Shown here: positions 1 through 7,405 of the stretch, one piece after another
How the letters are laid out: the number at the start of each line of letters is the position of its first letter
Numbering within the stretch: position 1 is the stretch's first letter
NCBI GenBank assembly: GCA_023129265.1
Contig: JAGMCJ010000050.1
Location: 1 to 14,352 of the forward strand
Source: Thermoplasmata archaeon
GTDB taxonomy: Archaea; Thermoplasmatota; Thermoplasmata; RBG-16-68-12; JAGMCJ01
Reading direction: 5' to 3'
DNA: 14,352 bases
Notes under the pieces: generated by a model
Seen by the model: the letters and a program-made list of their open reading frames with translations, nothing else
The model's database searches: none
Told to the model about the DNA's origin: nothing
Position numbers and translations under genes: made by a program

Positions 1-1
1 G

Positions 2-295
2 TCTCGAGCCGGGTCTCTCATGAAAAAGGGATACGTTCAGGCGGAGGTCCTGACGCCACAGATCGACGTGGACAGGTGCATCGGGTGCGGAATATGTGAA
101 TCGGTCTGTCCCTACAAGGCAATAGTTGTGAAGAGAGGGGACAGGGGCCTCAAGGCAGAGGTCATTCCCGCGGCGTGCAAGGGATGCGGCACGTGCGGAG
201 CGTCGTGCCCCACGAAGGCGATAGTGATGAGCAACTATACTGACGAGCAGCTGACCGTTGAGGGAATCTCTAGCCTCAGGGAGGTGCCTGTTTGA
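2..295 (+). CDS. hdrA: HdrA-like subunit, C-terminal end only (5' cut by window)
   Basis: This is the C-terminal tail of a heterodisulfide reductase subunit A. The reading frame is open from base 2, so the ATG at 20 is an internal Met and the real start lies outside the window. The residues just before that Met (SRAGSL) match the helix that closes the HdrA flavoprotein domain. Two [4Fe-4S] ferredoxin motifs follow, CIGCGICESVCP and CKGCGTCGASCP, each CX2CX2CX3CP, as in the C-terminal ferredoxin domain of HdrA that exports low-potential electrons after flavin-based bifurcation. It is the first gene of a + strand unit and its stop overlaps the next gene. A stand-alone 2x[4Fe-4S] ferredoxin is the alternative, but the open upstream frame and the HdrA-like linker argue against it. 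Full length, flavin domain and any fusion cannot be seen. Confidence 0.82.
   Translation, partial: SRAGSLMKKGYVQAEVLTPQIDVDRCIGCGICESVCPYKAIVVKRGDRGLKAEVIPAACKGCGTCGASCPTKAIVMSNYTDEQLTVEGISSLREVPV
279..286 (+). promoter_or_regulatory. Shine-Dalgarno site supporting a TTG start at 292
   Basis: GGGAGGTG lies five bases before TTG at 292, inside the last codons of the upstream hdrA. This near-ideal anti-SD match favours the TTG over GTG at 313 (GGAG five bases upstream) and over ATG at 331 (no clear site), and implies translational coupling through the TTGA overlap. Confidence 0.6.
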
Positions 296-576
296 GCTCT
301 GCTGGAGATACCGTGAAACCGGTCGACGACATGAGAAACGCATGGATCTACGGTAGGCATATATCCACTCTGCCCAGGTGGGCCCGTCTTCAGGAAGAGT
401 CGATCACGAATGCGGAAGCGGGTCTTCCAGATATCGACGCTGACACAAGGAGAAGAATCATACGGCAGCTTCTCCTCACGCTCAGATGCCACACTTGCGA
501 GAGGAAGCTCACTGACCAGTGCAACTTCTCCATTTGTGTAAGGGGACTCATGTCCCAAGTGGTCCAGACGGGGTGA
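292..576 (+). CDS. Small four-cysteine protein of unknown function between hdrA and mvhD
   Basis: I do not recognise this family. The protein is 94 residues from TTG at 292, which overlaps the upstream hdrA stop in a TTGA junction. The N-terminal two thirds is polar and probably helical. The C-terminal third has four cysteines, C66, C69, C77 and C82 (CX2CX7CX4C, within LRCHTCERK...CNFSIC), which could hold zinc or an iron-sulfur cluster. There is no signal peptide or membrane segment, so it should be cytoplasmic. It ends five bases before the next gene, an MvhD-type subunit, and so is co-transcribed and probably co-translated with hdrA and mvhD genes. By position it could be an assembly factor, a small electron-transfer subunit or a structural piece of the Hdr/Mvh complex; that is inference only. 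Downstream starts would shorten it to 87 or 81 residues without losing the cysteines. Confidence 0.72.
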   Translation: MSSAGDTVKPVDDMRNAWIYGRHISTLPRWARLQEESITNAEAGLPDIDADTRRRIIRQLLLTLRCHTCERKLTDQCNFSICVRGLMSQVVQTG

Positions 577-581
577 TTTGA

Positions 582-1361
582 ATGGCAGACTTCGAACCCA
601 AGATCGTTGGCTTTCTGTGCAACTGGTGCTCCTATGCGGGTGCCGATCTCGCGGGAGTGAGCAGGTTCCAGTATCCGACGAACGTCAGGGTCATACGTGT
701 GATGTGCTCGGCCAGGGTGGACCCGTCAATCATCATGGAGATGTTCCTCCAAGGCGCGGACGGTGTCTTCGTTGGCGGATGTCACCTGGGCGACTGTCAC
801 TACATAACGGGAAACTACTACACTGAGAAGAGAATGAAACTGGTCCGCAAGCTTCTCGAGAGGGCTGGAATGAGCCGTCAGAGATTCAGGCTCGAGTGGG
901 TTTCCGCCTCGGAGGGCGTTAGGTTCGCGGGCATCATGAAGGACTTCGCCGAGCTCATAAAGGAAATCGGACCCAGCCCTGTTGCTGGGGACAATCCAGA
1001 CATGGCGAAGATGGAATCTCTTTTCATCGCGAAGAACATCCTGGAGGACTTCCGGCTCAGGGCACTCATAAACAAGCAGGTGCAGTTCATCGAGAGCGGG
1101 AATGTGTACGGGGAGAAGCTCGCTGAGGAGGAGCTGGACAAGATTCTGTACGACGCTCTTAGCGTGGAGTTCGACAGAGCAGTGATTCTGTGGAAGACAA
1201 AGGAAGAGCCCCTTTCCGTGAAGTCGATCTCAGAGGCCACGAACATCCCTCCGGGTAGGGTTCTGAACGAGATAGCCAATCTCAGAAGACGCGACCTGAT
1301 CAAGCTTGATCGAATCGAGGGGCAGTCCCCTCTGTACATTTCACAAGGATTTGAGGTGTGA
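582..1361 (+). CDS. mvhD: MvhD-type [2Fe-2S] subunit fused to a C-terminal winged-helix-like domain
   Basis: Residues 1-135 are an MvhD domain, the small [2Fe-2S] protein that carries electrons from the hydrogenase to HdrA. The expected cysteines are all present: C13 and C16 in CNWCSYAGADLAG, C42 in VMCSARV, and C67 and C72 in GCHLGDCHY. Family members are usually about 130-150 residues; this one is 259. After a GPSP hinge comes a charged helical linker (about 140-195), then a segment (about 196-255) that reads as a winged helix-turn-helix, with helix SVKSISEAT, turn NIPPG, recognition-type helix RVLNEIANLRRRDLI and a wing ending SPLYI. The start is ATG 582 with GGTGA five bases upstream. It sits between the small four-Cys gene and the tandem hdrA. 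The MvhD assignment is firm; the winged helix is inferred from pattern and could instead serve protein contact. Confidence 0.88.
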   Translation: MADFEPKIVGFLCNWCSYAGADLAGVSRFQYPTNVRVIRVMCSARVDPSIIMEMFLQGADGVFVGGCHLGDCHYITGNYYTEKRMKLVRKLLERAGMSRQRFRLEWVSASEGVRFAGIMKDFAELIKEIGPSPVAGDNPDMAKMESLFIAKNILEDFRLRALINKQVQFIESGNVYGEKLAEEELDKILYDALSVEFDRAVILWKTKEEPLSVKSISEATNIPPGRVLNEIANLRRRDLIKLDRIEGQSPLYISQGFEV

Positions 1362-1366
1362 CGGCG

Positions 1367-4300
1367 ATGGTAGAGAAAGTTGGCGCAGTTCTGGTCGTCG
1401 GAGGCGGGATTGCGGGAATGCAGGCTTCCCTTGACCTTGCGGATAGTGGCTACAAGGTGTATCTGCTCGACAAGTCACCGAACATCGGGGGAGCGATGGC
1501 CCAATTGGACAAGACGTTCCCCACGAATGACTGTGCCATGTGTATCATGGCGCCCAAGCTTGTCGAGACTGGACGACACCGCAACATAGAGCTCCTGACG
1601 GGTGCAAGTCTGGAAGCAGTCCAAGGTTCGCCTGGGAACTTCCTCGTGACCATAAAGAAGACGGCAAGAAAAGTGGACGAGACCAGGTGCACAGGCTGCG
1701 GGATGTGCACGCATTTCTGCCCGGTTGAGGTGCCAGACGAATACAACATGGGACTGGTGACCCGCAAGGCCATCTATGTCAAGTATCCGCAGGCGGTTCC
1801 AGCCGTGGTTTCGATCGACCTGGAACACTGCATAGGCTGCGGAATCTGCGAAGGACAGTGCGAAGCTGAGGCAATCGTGTACGACCAGGAAGAGCAGATG
1901 ATGGACATCGAGGTGGGCTCCATCGTTGTGGCTCCTGGATTCAATCTGTTCGACCTCGCCAGGAAACCTCAGTACGGCTATGGGGTGTACCCGAACGTCC
2001 TCTCATCCCTGGAACTCGAGAGAATGCTGAGCGCTACTGGTCCTCACGCGGGGATGGTTCTGAGGCCCTCGGATGGGGAGCTTCCGAGGAATATGGCATT
2101 CATACAGTGTGTCGGTTCCAGGGACAAGCAGACTGGCAACACCTATTGCTCCTCGGTTTGCTGCATGTTCAGCATAAAGGAGGCCATAATAGCCAAGGAG
2201 CACACTCCCGGGCTGGAAGCACACATCTTCTTCATGGACATGCGGGCCTACGGAAAGGAGTTCGATGAGTACTACTCTCGAGCTGAAGAAGAGCACGGTG
2301 TCAAGTTCACGAGAGGCAACAGGATATCCATGGTCGAGGAAGACCCGGTGACTCACAATCTCTTCATTACATATGTGGACGGGGCAGAGCTGAAGGTCGA
2401 GGAATTCGACATTGTCGTTCTCTCTGTGGGAACGGAAGCGCCCGTGGATACCGACAAACTGAGACAAGTCCTCGGGATAGATCTCAACACACACAGCTTT
2501 TGCGAGACAAGCATCTTCGACCCCCTGTCTACGACAAAGCCCGGAATATATGTCTGCGGGGCGTTCAGTTCCCCGAAGGACATCCCGGACAGCGTCGCTC
2601 AGGCGAGCGGTGCCGCGGCCTTGGCATCCAGCCACATTTCGACGGAGAGAAACAAGCTCGTCGAGATAAGAGAGTTCCCGCCAGAGAAGGACATCAGCGG
2701 TGAGGATTCCAAGATCGGCGTTTTCATCTGCCATTGCGGAATCAACATCGGGGGCGTCGTTGACGTGCCCGCAGTTGTCGAGTATGCGAAGACTCTTCCG
2801 AATGTCACCTACGCAGAGGACAATCTGTACACGTGCTCTCAGGACACTCAGAGCAAGATAGTGGAGACAATAAAGGAGCACGACCTCAACAGGGTCATCG
2901 TCGCTTCCTGCACTCCGAGAACGCACGCTCCTCTGTTCATGAATACGATCAGAGATGCCGGGCTCAATCCATATCTCTTCGAGATGGCGAATATCCGTGA
3001 GCACTGCTCTTGGGTGCATTCTAAGGAACCGGAAAAGGCAACGCAGAAGGCGAAGGACCTCGTGAGGATGGCCGTCGCCAAGGCGGCGCTCCTCGAGCCA
3101 ATCCCTCCAATCAAGATATCCATTGGGAAATCGGCTCTCATCATCGGTGGCGGCATCACGGGGATGACCGCCGCTTTGGGAATCGCAGACCAAGGGTTCG
3201 ACGCATATCTCGTGGAGAAGAAGGACGAGCTGGGAGGGATAACCCGAAGGATACACTTCGCTCTCACGGGAGAGGACGTGCAGGCCAGGATGAACGAGTT
3301 GATTGACAAGGTGAAGAGCAACGAACGGGTTCACGTCTACACAGGAGCCAAGATTAAAGACATCGAAGGGTTCGTAGGCAGCTTCATTACAACGCTGGAG
3401 CACGAGGGCGAGGAGAAGCAGATCAGGCACGGTGTCGTCCTCGTCGCGACCGGAGGAGCTGAGTTGAAGCCCGATGAGTACCTCTATGGAAAGGACCCGC
3501 GGGTTGTCACGCAACTTGAATATGAGGACATGCTCGCGAACGGAGGCTTGAAGGAGGACACGAAGAGCGTAGCCATGATACAGTGCGTGGGCTCACGGAA
3601 CGAGGAGAGACCTTACTGCAGCCGCATATGCTGCACCGAGACCATCAAGAACGCGTTGAAGACAAAGGAAATGATGCCAGATGCCAATGTCTACGTCTTC
3701 CACAGGGACATGAGGACATACGGATTCAGGGAGGACTACTATCTGGAGGCTGCCGAGAAAGGGGTCGTCTTTGTCAGGTACTATCCCGAGAATCCTCCGA
3801 AGCTGACCGTCAACGACGGGAAACTGGACCTCATCGCGAAGGACCCCTTCTTGGACGAGGAGATAGTCGTCAACCCCGACGTGGTCATGCTGGCGGTCGC
3901 GACACTGCCGAACGCAGACAATGAGGAGCTTTCCACATTCCTGAAGATACCGCTCAGCAAGGACAAGTTCTTCCTTGAAGCGCACGTGAAGCTCAGGCCC
4001 GTTGACTTCGCTACTGAAGGCGTGTTCCTGTGCGGCCTGGCCCATTCACCCAAGTTCGTCGAGGAATGCCTTGCCCAGGCGAGCGCGGCGGTTTCAAGGG
4101 CCACGACGATTCTTGCGCAGGACGAGCTGGAGCTTGAGGCGACGAAGTCATTCGTGGTCGATGAGAAATGCGACGGGTGCGCCTACTGTGTGGACCCGTG
4201 CCCGTATGACGCGATAACGCTCATCGAATACATGAGGGACGGAACGGTGAAGAAGACCGTGGATGTCGATGAAACGGCCTGCAAGGGCTGTGGCGTATGC

Positions 4301-4393
4301 CAGGCCACGTGTCCGAAAGATGGAATCTTCGTTCGCGGATTCACTCTTGGTCAGATTAATGCTATGATTGAAGCGGCGTTGGAGGTGGCCTGA
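1367..4393 (+). CDS. hdrA: Tandem HdrA: two HdrA-type flavin modules with seven predicted [4Fe-4S] sites in one chain
   Basis: HdrA is the flavin-bifurcating subunit of soluble heterodisulfide reductase. This chain has 1008 residues; ordinary HdrA has roughly 650. Module 1 (1-430) has an FAD motif VVGGGIAGMQ (10-19), DCAMCIMAPK (55-64), an inserted ferredoxin with C108/111/114/118 and C155/158/161/165, and the cluster motif CVGSR...YCSSVCC (C248, C261, C265, C266). Module 2 has the CHCG domain (C455, C457, C490, C515), a second FAD motif IIGGGITGMT, CVGSR...YCSRICC (C740, C751, C755, C756) and a C-terminal ferredoxin with C935/938/941/945 and C972/975/978/982. Module 1 lacks the CHCG domain; module 2 lacks the inserted ferredoxin. 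ATG 1367 follows GAGGTG with an eight-base gap; GTG 1358, overlapping the previous stop, would add three residues. The next mvhD starts one base after the stop. Tandem HdrA proteins exist in other anaerobes, from general knowledge. Confidence 0.93.
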   Translation: MVEKVGAVLVVGGGIAGMQASLDLADSGYKVYLLDKSPNIGGAMAQLDKTFPTNDCAMCIMAPKLVETGRHRNIELLTGASLEAVQGSPGNFLVTIKKTARKVDETRCTGCGMCTHFCPVEVPDEYNMGLVTRKAIYVKYPQAVPAVVSIDLEHCIGCGICEGQCEAEAIVYDQEEQMMDIEVGSIVVAPGFNLFDLARKPQYGYGVYPNVLSSLELERMLSATGPHAGMVLRPSDGELPRNMAFIQCVGSRDKQTGNTYCSSVCCMFSIKEAIIAKEHTPGLEAHIFFMDMRAYGKEFDEYYSRAEEEHGVKFTRGNRISMVEEDPVTHNLFITYVDGAELKVEEFDIVVLSVGTEAPVDTDKLRQVLGIDLNTHSFCETSIFDPLSTTKPGIYVCGAFSSPKDIPDSVAQASGAAALASSHISTERNKLVEIREFPPEKDISGEDSKIGVFICHCGINIGGVVDVPAVVEYAKTLPNVTYAEDNLYTCSQDTQSKIVETIKEHDLNRVIVASCTPRTHAPLFMNTIRDAGLNPYLFEMANIREHCSWVHSKEPEKATQKAKDLVRMAVAKAALLEPIPPIKISIGKSALIIGGGITGMTAALGIADQGFDAYLVEKKDELGGITRRIHFALTGEDVQARMNELIDKVKSNERVHVYTGAKIKDIEGFVGSFITTLEHEGEEKQIRHGVVLVATGGAELKPDEYLYGKDPRVVTQLEYEDMLANGGLKEDTKSVAMIQCVGSRNEERPYCSRICCTETIKNALKTKEMMPDANVYVFHRDMRTYGFREDYYLEAAEKGVVFVRYYPENPPKLTVNDGKLDLIAKDPFLDEEIVVNPDVVMLAVATLPNADNEELSTFLKIPLSKDKFFLEAHVKLRPVDFATEGVFLCGLAHSPKFVEECLAQASAAVSRATTILAQDELELEATKSFVVDEKCDGCAYCVDPCPYDAITLIEYMRDGTVKKTVDVDETACKGCGVCQATCPKDGIFVRGFTLGQINAMIEAALEVA
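4381..4387 (+). promoter_or_regulatory. Shine-Dalgarno site fixing the second mvhD start at 4395
   Basis: GGAGGTG, in the last codons of the tandem hdrA, is seven bases before ATG 4395. It favours this start over an in-frame ATG at 4368, which would add nine residues (MKRRWRWPE) unlike the family. Confidence 0.6.
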
Positions 4394-4394
4394 G

Positions 4395-4811
4395 ATGGAG
4401 GAAGAGGAGTACGAACCGCTCGTAATCGCTTTCTGTTGCAACTGGTGCTCGTACGCGGGTGCCGATCTGGCGGGGGTCAGTCGATTCCAGTACCCGCCGA
4501 ACATTCGCGTGATAAGGACGATGTGCTCAGGCATGGTGCACCCGAATCTTGTCATGGATGCGCTAACGAAGGGCGCGGACGGGGTCATCATCTGCGGATG
4601 CCACATAGGCGACTGCCACTATCTTGAGGGCAATGTCATTACCGAAAAGCGAGCCGATGCGATCGAGCTGATGCTCGAGGACTTTGGTCTGGAACCGGAG
4701 CGATTCCGCCTAGAATGGATATCCGCTTCCGAGGGCGACAAGTTCGCCAGAGTCATGAATGAGATGGTGGAAGCGGTGAAGGCTCTGGGACCGAGTCCCT
4801 ACAAGATGTGA
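4395..4811 (+). CDS. mvhD: MvhD, F420-non-reducing hydrogenase [2Fe-2S] subunit
   Basis: This is a normal-sized MvhD (138 residues), the iron-sulfur link between the MvhA/MvhG hydrogenase and HdrA. The cysteines of the family are present: C15 and C18 in CNWCSYAGADLAG, C44 in TMCSG, and C69 and C74 in GCHIGDCHY; C14 and C67 are extra. It follows the tandem hdrA by one base. It is clearly a paralogue of the MvhD domain encoded at 582-1361 (shared FRLEW[VI]SASEG and GPSP near the end) but has no C-terminal extension. Its stop is four bases from the stop of the convergent mvhA, so the hydrogenase proper, although its probable partner, is on the other strand. Acts in the cytoplasm. Confidence 0.95.
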   Translation: MEEEEYEPLVIAFCCNWCSYAGADLAGVSRFQYPPNIRVIRTMCSGMVHPNLVMDALTKGADGVIICGCHIGDCHYLEGNVITEKRADAIELMLEDFGLEPERFRLEWISASEGDKFARVMNEMVEAVKALGPSPYKM

Positions 4812-4815
4812 TGAA

Positions 4816-6258
4816 TCAGCTCGTGAGCGTCTTTATCAGCTCGCCCTCGCAATCGTAAATCAGCAGCTTCACCGGGATCGTCCCGTCGAGGTTGTGAGTG
4901 GAGCAGCTCAAGCACGGGTCGTAGGCTCTGATCGCCATTTCCAGCCTGTTGAGAATCCCCTGGTCATACTTGCCATCCTTGATGAGGTCTATTGCCGTCC
5001 TCTTCACGGACATGTTGATCGGGGCATTGTTGTGCGTCGTTCCGACGATCAGGTTGACATCCGTGATCATGCCCTTCTCATCTGTCTCGTATTCATGGAT
5101 GAGCGTTCCTCGGGGTGCTTCCACACAGCCGATTGCTCTCGCTGCCCTCGGTTCGACCTTCTTCCTCGTGTCCGTGCTTGTGATCTCCGGATCGTTGAGC
5201 AGGTCGACAACGTGCTCTGCGTTGTAGAGGAGCTCAATGAGTCGTGCCCAGTTGTACAGCAGTGTCTGCTGGGCGGGCCTCCCGAACTCCTTTCGGAAGT
5301 ACTCCAGTTCTGCCTGTGCGAGCGGCGTTGAGATCTTGTCGACTACATTCATCCTCGCGAGCGTGTTCGTCCTGTATACGCCGACGGGGTTGTCCAGGTC
5401 CATGTCGAGCTTGCCTGCCTTCTTCATGTACGGGAACTTCAGGTAGGTCCAGGGCTCGACGTGCTCAGCTATGTAGTCGGTGTACTGATCGTATGCGAAG
5501 TCCTCGTAGCTCCCGTCCGGCTGCATCATCCTGAGCTTGCCATCGTACAGGTCCATCGTCCCGTCATCGGTGACGGTTCCGAGGAACCCCGTTTTGATGA
5601 CTCCAAGGGTCTGAACGGTGTCGAGGTACTTCGGGAACAGGTCTTCCTTCGCGAACTTGATCGAGAACTTGGCCAGGTCAAGGACCTCCTCTGCCATCTT
5701 CTTGAGATCCTCTTTCTCGCCCTCGAGCAGAGGCTTGCTGAAACCGCCTGGGACTGCCGCCGTGGGGTGAATGGACTTTCCGGCCAGAACCTCAAGCATC
5801 TTGCCGGCGAGGTGTCGCACCCTCACGACTTTCCTGCCAAGCTCCGGATTGGCCTTGGCGATCCCTATCACATTCCGGACCGAGTAGTCCGCATCCGGTC
5901 CCATGACGAAGTCCGGAGCCGCGAGGAAATAGAAATGGAGTATGTGCTCCTCGCAGAATGCAATGCTGTTGCACAACTCCCTCAGCTTCTTACCGGCACT
6001 GGGGATCTCAACGCCAAACAGGTCATCCGTCGTCTTTGCCGACGCGAGATGGTGTGACCATGGGCACACACCACATATCCGAGTTGTGATTCTCGGCATC
6101 TCCTCGGCGGGTCGTCCGATGCAGAACTTCTCAAAGCCACGGGTCTCCACGACCTGCACGAGGCTTTCGGCGACGTTTCCTGCGTCGTCCAGCTGAACGG
6201 TTATCTTCGCGTGTCCCTCGATTCTCGTCACAGGTTGGATTGTTATTGTCTTTCCCAT
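4816..6258 (-). CDS. mvhA: [NiFe]-hydrogenase large subunit, MvhA type (group 3c)
   Basis: This is the catalytic subunit that splits H2 in the F420-non-reducing hydrogenase. The four nickel-ligand cysteines are present: C62 and C65 in RICGVCPWSHH, and C449 and C452 in DPCLSCSTH. Residues after H455 (25 of them) form the C-terminal peptide normally removed by a maturation protease once nickel is loaded, and a candidate protease is encoded at 7446-7952. All four ligands are cysteine, so this is not a selenocysteine enzyme. The 480-residue length fits MvhA. ATG 6258 has GGAGGTGA upstream, lying in the end of mvhG; the two genes are four bases apart. There is no signal peptide and the MvhG partner has no Tat leader, so the enzyme is cytoplasmic. 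It is convergent with the second mvhD. Confidence 0.96.
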   Translation of the reverse strand: MGKTITIQPVTRIEGHAKITVQLDDAGNVAESLVQVVETRGFEKFCIGRPAEEMPRITTRICGVCPWSHHLASAKTTDDLFGVEIPSAGKKLRELCNSIAFCEEHILHFYFLAAPDFVMGPDADYSVRNVIGIAKANPELGRKVVRVRHLAGKMLEVLAGKSIHPTAAVPGGFSKPLLEGEKEDLKKMAEEVLDLAKFSIKFAKEDLFPKYLDTVQTLGVIKTGFLGTVTDDGTMDLYDGKLRMMQPDGSYEDFAYDQYTDYIAEHVEPWTYLKFPYMKKAGKLDMDLDNPVGVYRTNTLARMNVVDKISTPLAQAELEYFRKEFGRPAQQTLLYNWARLIELLYNAEHVVDLLNDPEITSTDTRKKVEPRAARAIGCVEAPRGTLIHEYETDEKGMITDVNLIVGTTHNNAPINMSVKRTAIDLIKDGKYDQGILNRLEMAIRAYDPCLSCSTHNLDGTIPVKLLIYDCEGELIKTLTS

Positions 6259-6262
6259 CTCC

Positions 6263-7189
6263 TCACCTCCTCTTTGGCAGCGGTCTCAAACGACCCTGCG
6301 CCCCCGCGAAGCGGTTGAAGGTCGCAGCGCGATCCTCGATCTCTCTCGGATTCAGCCCAATGCTGGAGAGCGCGCCCATCATGTCAACCATGGGATTGGC
6401 CTTCTCCCGCATAGGACCGAAGCATCCTCTGCAAGGAGTGTATGCCTTTATGCATCGTGGGGCGTCCGAGGATCCGATACAGCCGGCCCTCGTGGCCGGT
6501 CCCTGACACAGATAGCCCTGCTCCATGAAGCATCGGACGGTGTCCAGCGGCTGACCAGGTGTGTATTCAACGGCCTCCAACGGCCTCTTCAGAGTGGTCA
6601 CCGACTTCTTCTCCCTAATCAGCGGGCATGTATCGCAGACGCTCTTCTCTGGTAGCGCGTAGGGCTTTCCCTCGATAAGCGCCGTAAGCGCCTCCTGCAC
6701 CATCTCGGGTGTTGTCGGACAACCCGGGAGCGTGAGGTCAATCTTCACGAGTTCGCTCAGCGCATACACTCTATCCGTCAACGGGGGAATGCCCTGATTG
6801 GGAGTGTCTGCCGGCTCCGTGGTCTTGGTCTCTCTGAAGATCATATCATACGTTTCTTCCAGTGGATACATGTTCGAGAGTGCGGGAATACCGCCGAAGG
6901 CTGCACACGTGCCCAGCGCAATCAGTGTCTTGCACTTATTCCGCATCTCCTGCAAGATCTCCTTGTGCTCCTCGGTCCTCACACTTCCAGATATGAGGCC
7001 GACGTCGGCTTCAGGTATCTCGAGCTTGTCCTTCTCTCCCTCTTGTCCGTAGTACTTATGGTCCATAAGGACAGGCATGTGGACGAACTCCACCTGCTCC
7101 AGTATATCCAGCAGAGGCTCACCTATGTCTAGAATCGTCACCTCACATCCGCCACAAATCGCAAACCATTCTTCGGCAATTTTCAGCAT
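6263..7189 (-). CDS. mvhG: [NiFe]-hydrogenase small subunit, MvhG type
   Basis: MvhG carries the chain of iron-sulfur clusters from the MvhA active site towards MvhD. With ATG 7189 the protein has 308 residues, as expected. Proximal cluster ligands are C12 and C15 (ICGGCEVT), C95 (GTCAAFGG) and C157 (PGCPTTPE). The C-terminal half has C185, C188, C220, C228, C237, C246, C253 and C256, enough for two further [4Fe-4S] clusters (CDTCP, CQGP, PRCIK, CRGCFGP). The open frame runs upstream to 7345, but those 52 residues do not resemble a hydrogenase and lie across the promoter, so ATG 7189 is chosen. A TATA box about 55 bases upstream would give a leader of about 30 bases. First gene of the mvhG-mvhA unit. 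Confidence 0.95.
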   Translation of the reverse strand: MLKIAEEWFAICGGCEVTILDIGEPLLDILEQVEFVHMPVLMDHKYYGQEGEKDKLEIPEADVGLISGSVRTEEHKEILQEMRNKCKTLIALGTCAAFGGIPALSNMYPLEETYDMIFRETKTTEPADTPNQGIPPLTDRVYALSELVKIDLTLPGCPTTPEMVQEALTALIEGKPYALPEKSVCDTCPLIREKKSVTTLKRPLEAVEYTPGQPLDTVRCFMEQGYLCQGPATRAGCIGSSDAPRCIKAYTPCRGCFGPMREKANPMVDMMGALSSIGLNPREIEDRAATFNRFAGAQGRLRPLPKRR

Positions 7190-7240
7190 ATTTCTACCCC
7201 CGCTCCTCAAACTATGGGTCTTTCGGGAATATGCATCTTT

Positions 7241-7248
7241 GTATAAAT
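7241..7248 (-). promoter_or_regulatory. TATA box of the mvhG-mvhA promoter
   Basis: Read on the - strand this is ATTTATAC in an AT-rich patch. An archaeal start about 26 bases downstream would fall near 7219, leaving a leader of about 30 bases with a G-rich run (GGGGG, near 7197-7201) ahead of ATG 7189. Confidence 0.65.
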
Positions 7249-7312
7249 AGCTAATGCGATGCGAGTGAATATCGAATCCAGAACGCCTTTTTTCCGTGAG
7301 TGAGTGACGATA

Positions 7313-7349
7313 CGCGGTGGGAGCCCAACGAATCACGTTGCCCACCGCG
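7313..7349. other. Long imperfect stem-loop in the mvhG / protease divergent spacer
   Basis: CGCGGTGGG (7313-7321) pairs exactly with CCCACCGCG (7341-7349), and CAACG (7326-7330) pairs exactly with CGTTG (7336-7340) around the loop AATCA. The only interruption is a four-base bulge AGCC at 7322-7325, so 14 base pairs form in 37 bases. It lies about 65 bases upstream of the mvhG TATA box and about 100 bases upstream of the protease start. There is no T-run after it on either strand, so it does not look like a terminator. It may be a regulator site or part of a structured RNA. Confidence 0.6.
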
Positions 7350-7405
7350 GAGCATCGACCGTCCCACGCCGGGCCCTTAGGAATCGACTGATGACCGACC
7401 GCGCC

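Noticed and set aside
5..295. Stand-alone ferredoxin starting at ATG 20
   Set aside because: The frame is open to the window edge with an HdrA-like linker, so this is a truncated HdrA tail.
878..1339. 153-codon frame antisense to the MvhD fusion, Ser/Leu-rich
   Set aside because: Shadow of the + strand gene; composition typical of a reverse-complement frame.
2003..3514. 503-codon open frame antisense to the tandem hdrA
   Set aside because: It mirrors the coding strand of a gene with strong domain evidence, its translation resembles no protein family, and long antisense frames are common opposite G+C-rich archaeal genes.
5461..6057. 198-codon frame antisense to mvhA
   Set aside because: Lies wholly opposite a certain hydrogenase gene; no family features or ribosome site.
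4894..6258. Selenocysteine or pyrrolysine recoding in the hydrogenase/Hdr genes
   Set aside because: All active-site ligands in MvhA are encoded as Cys with no in-frame stop. TAG is used as an ordinary stop for the lrp, malic enzyme and ahaH genes, giving no sign of TAG avoidance in this small sample.
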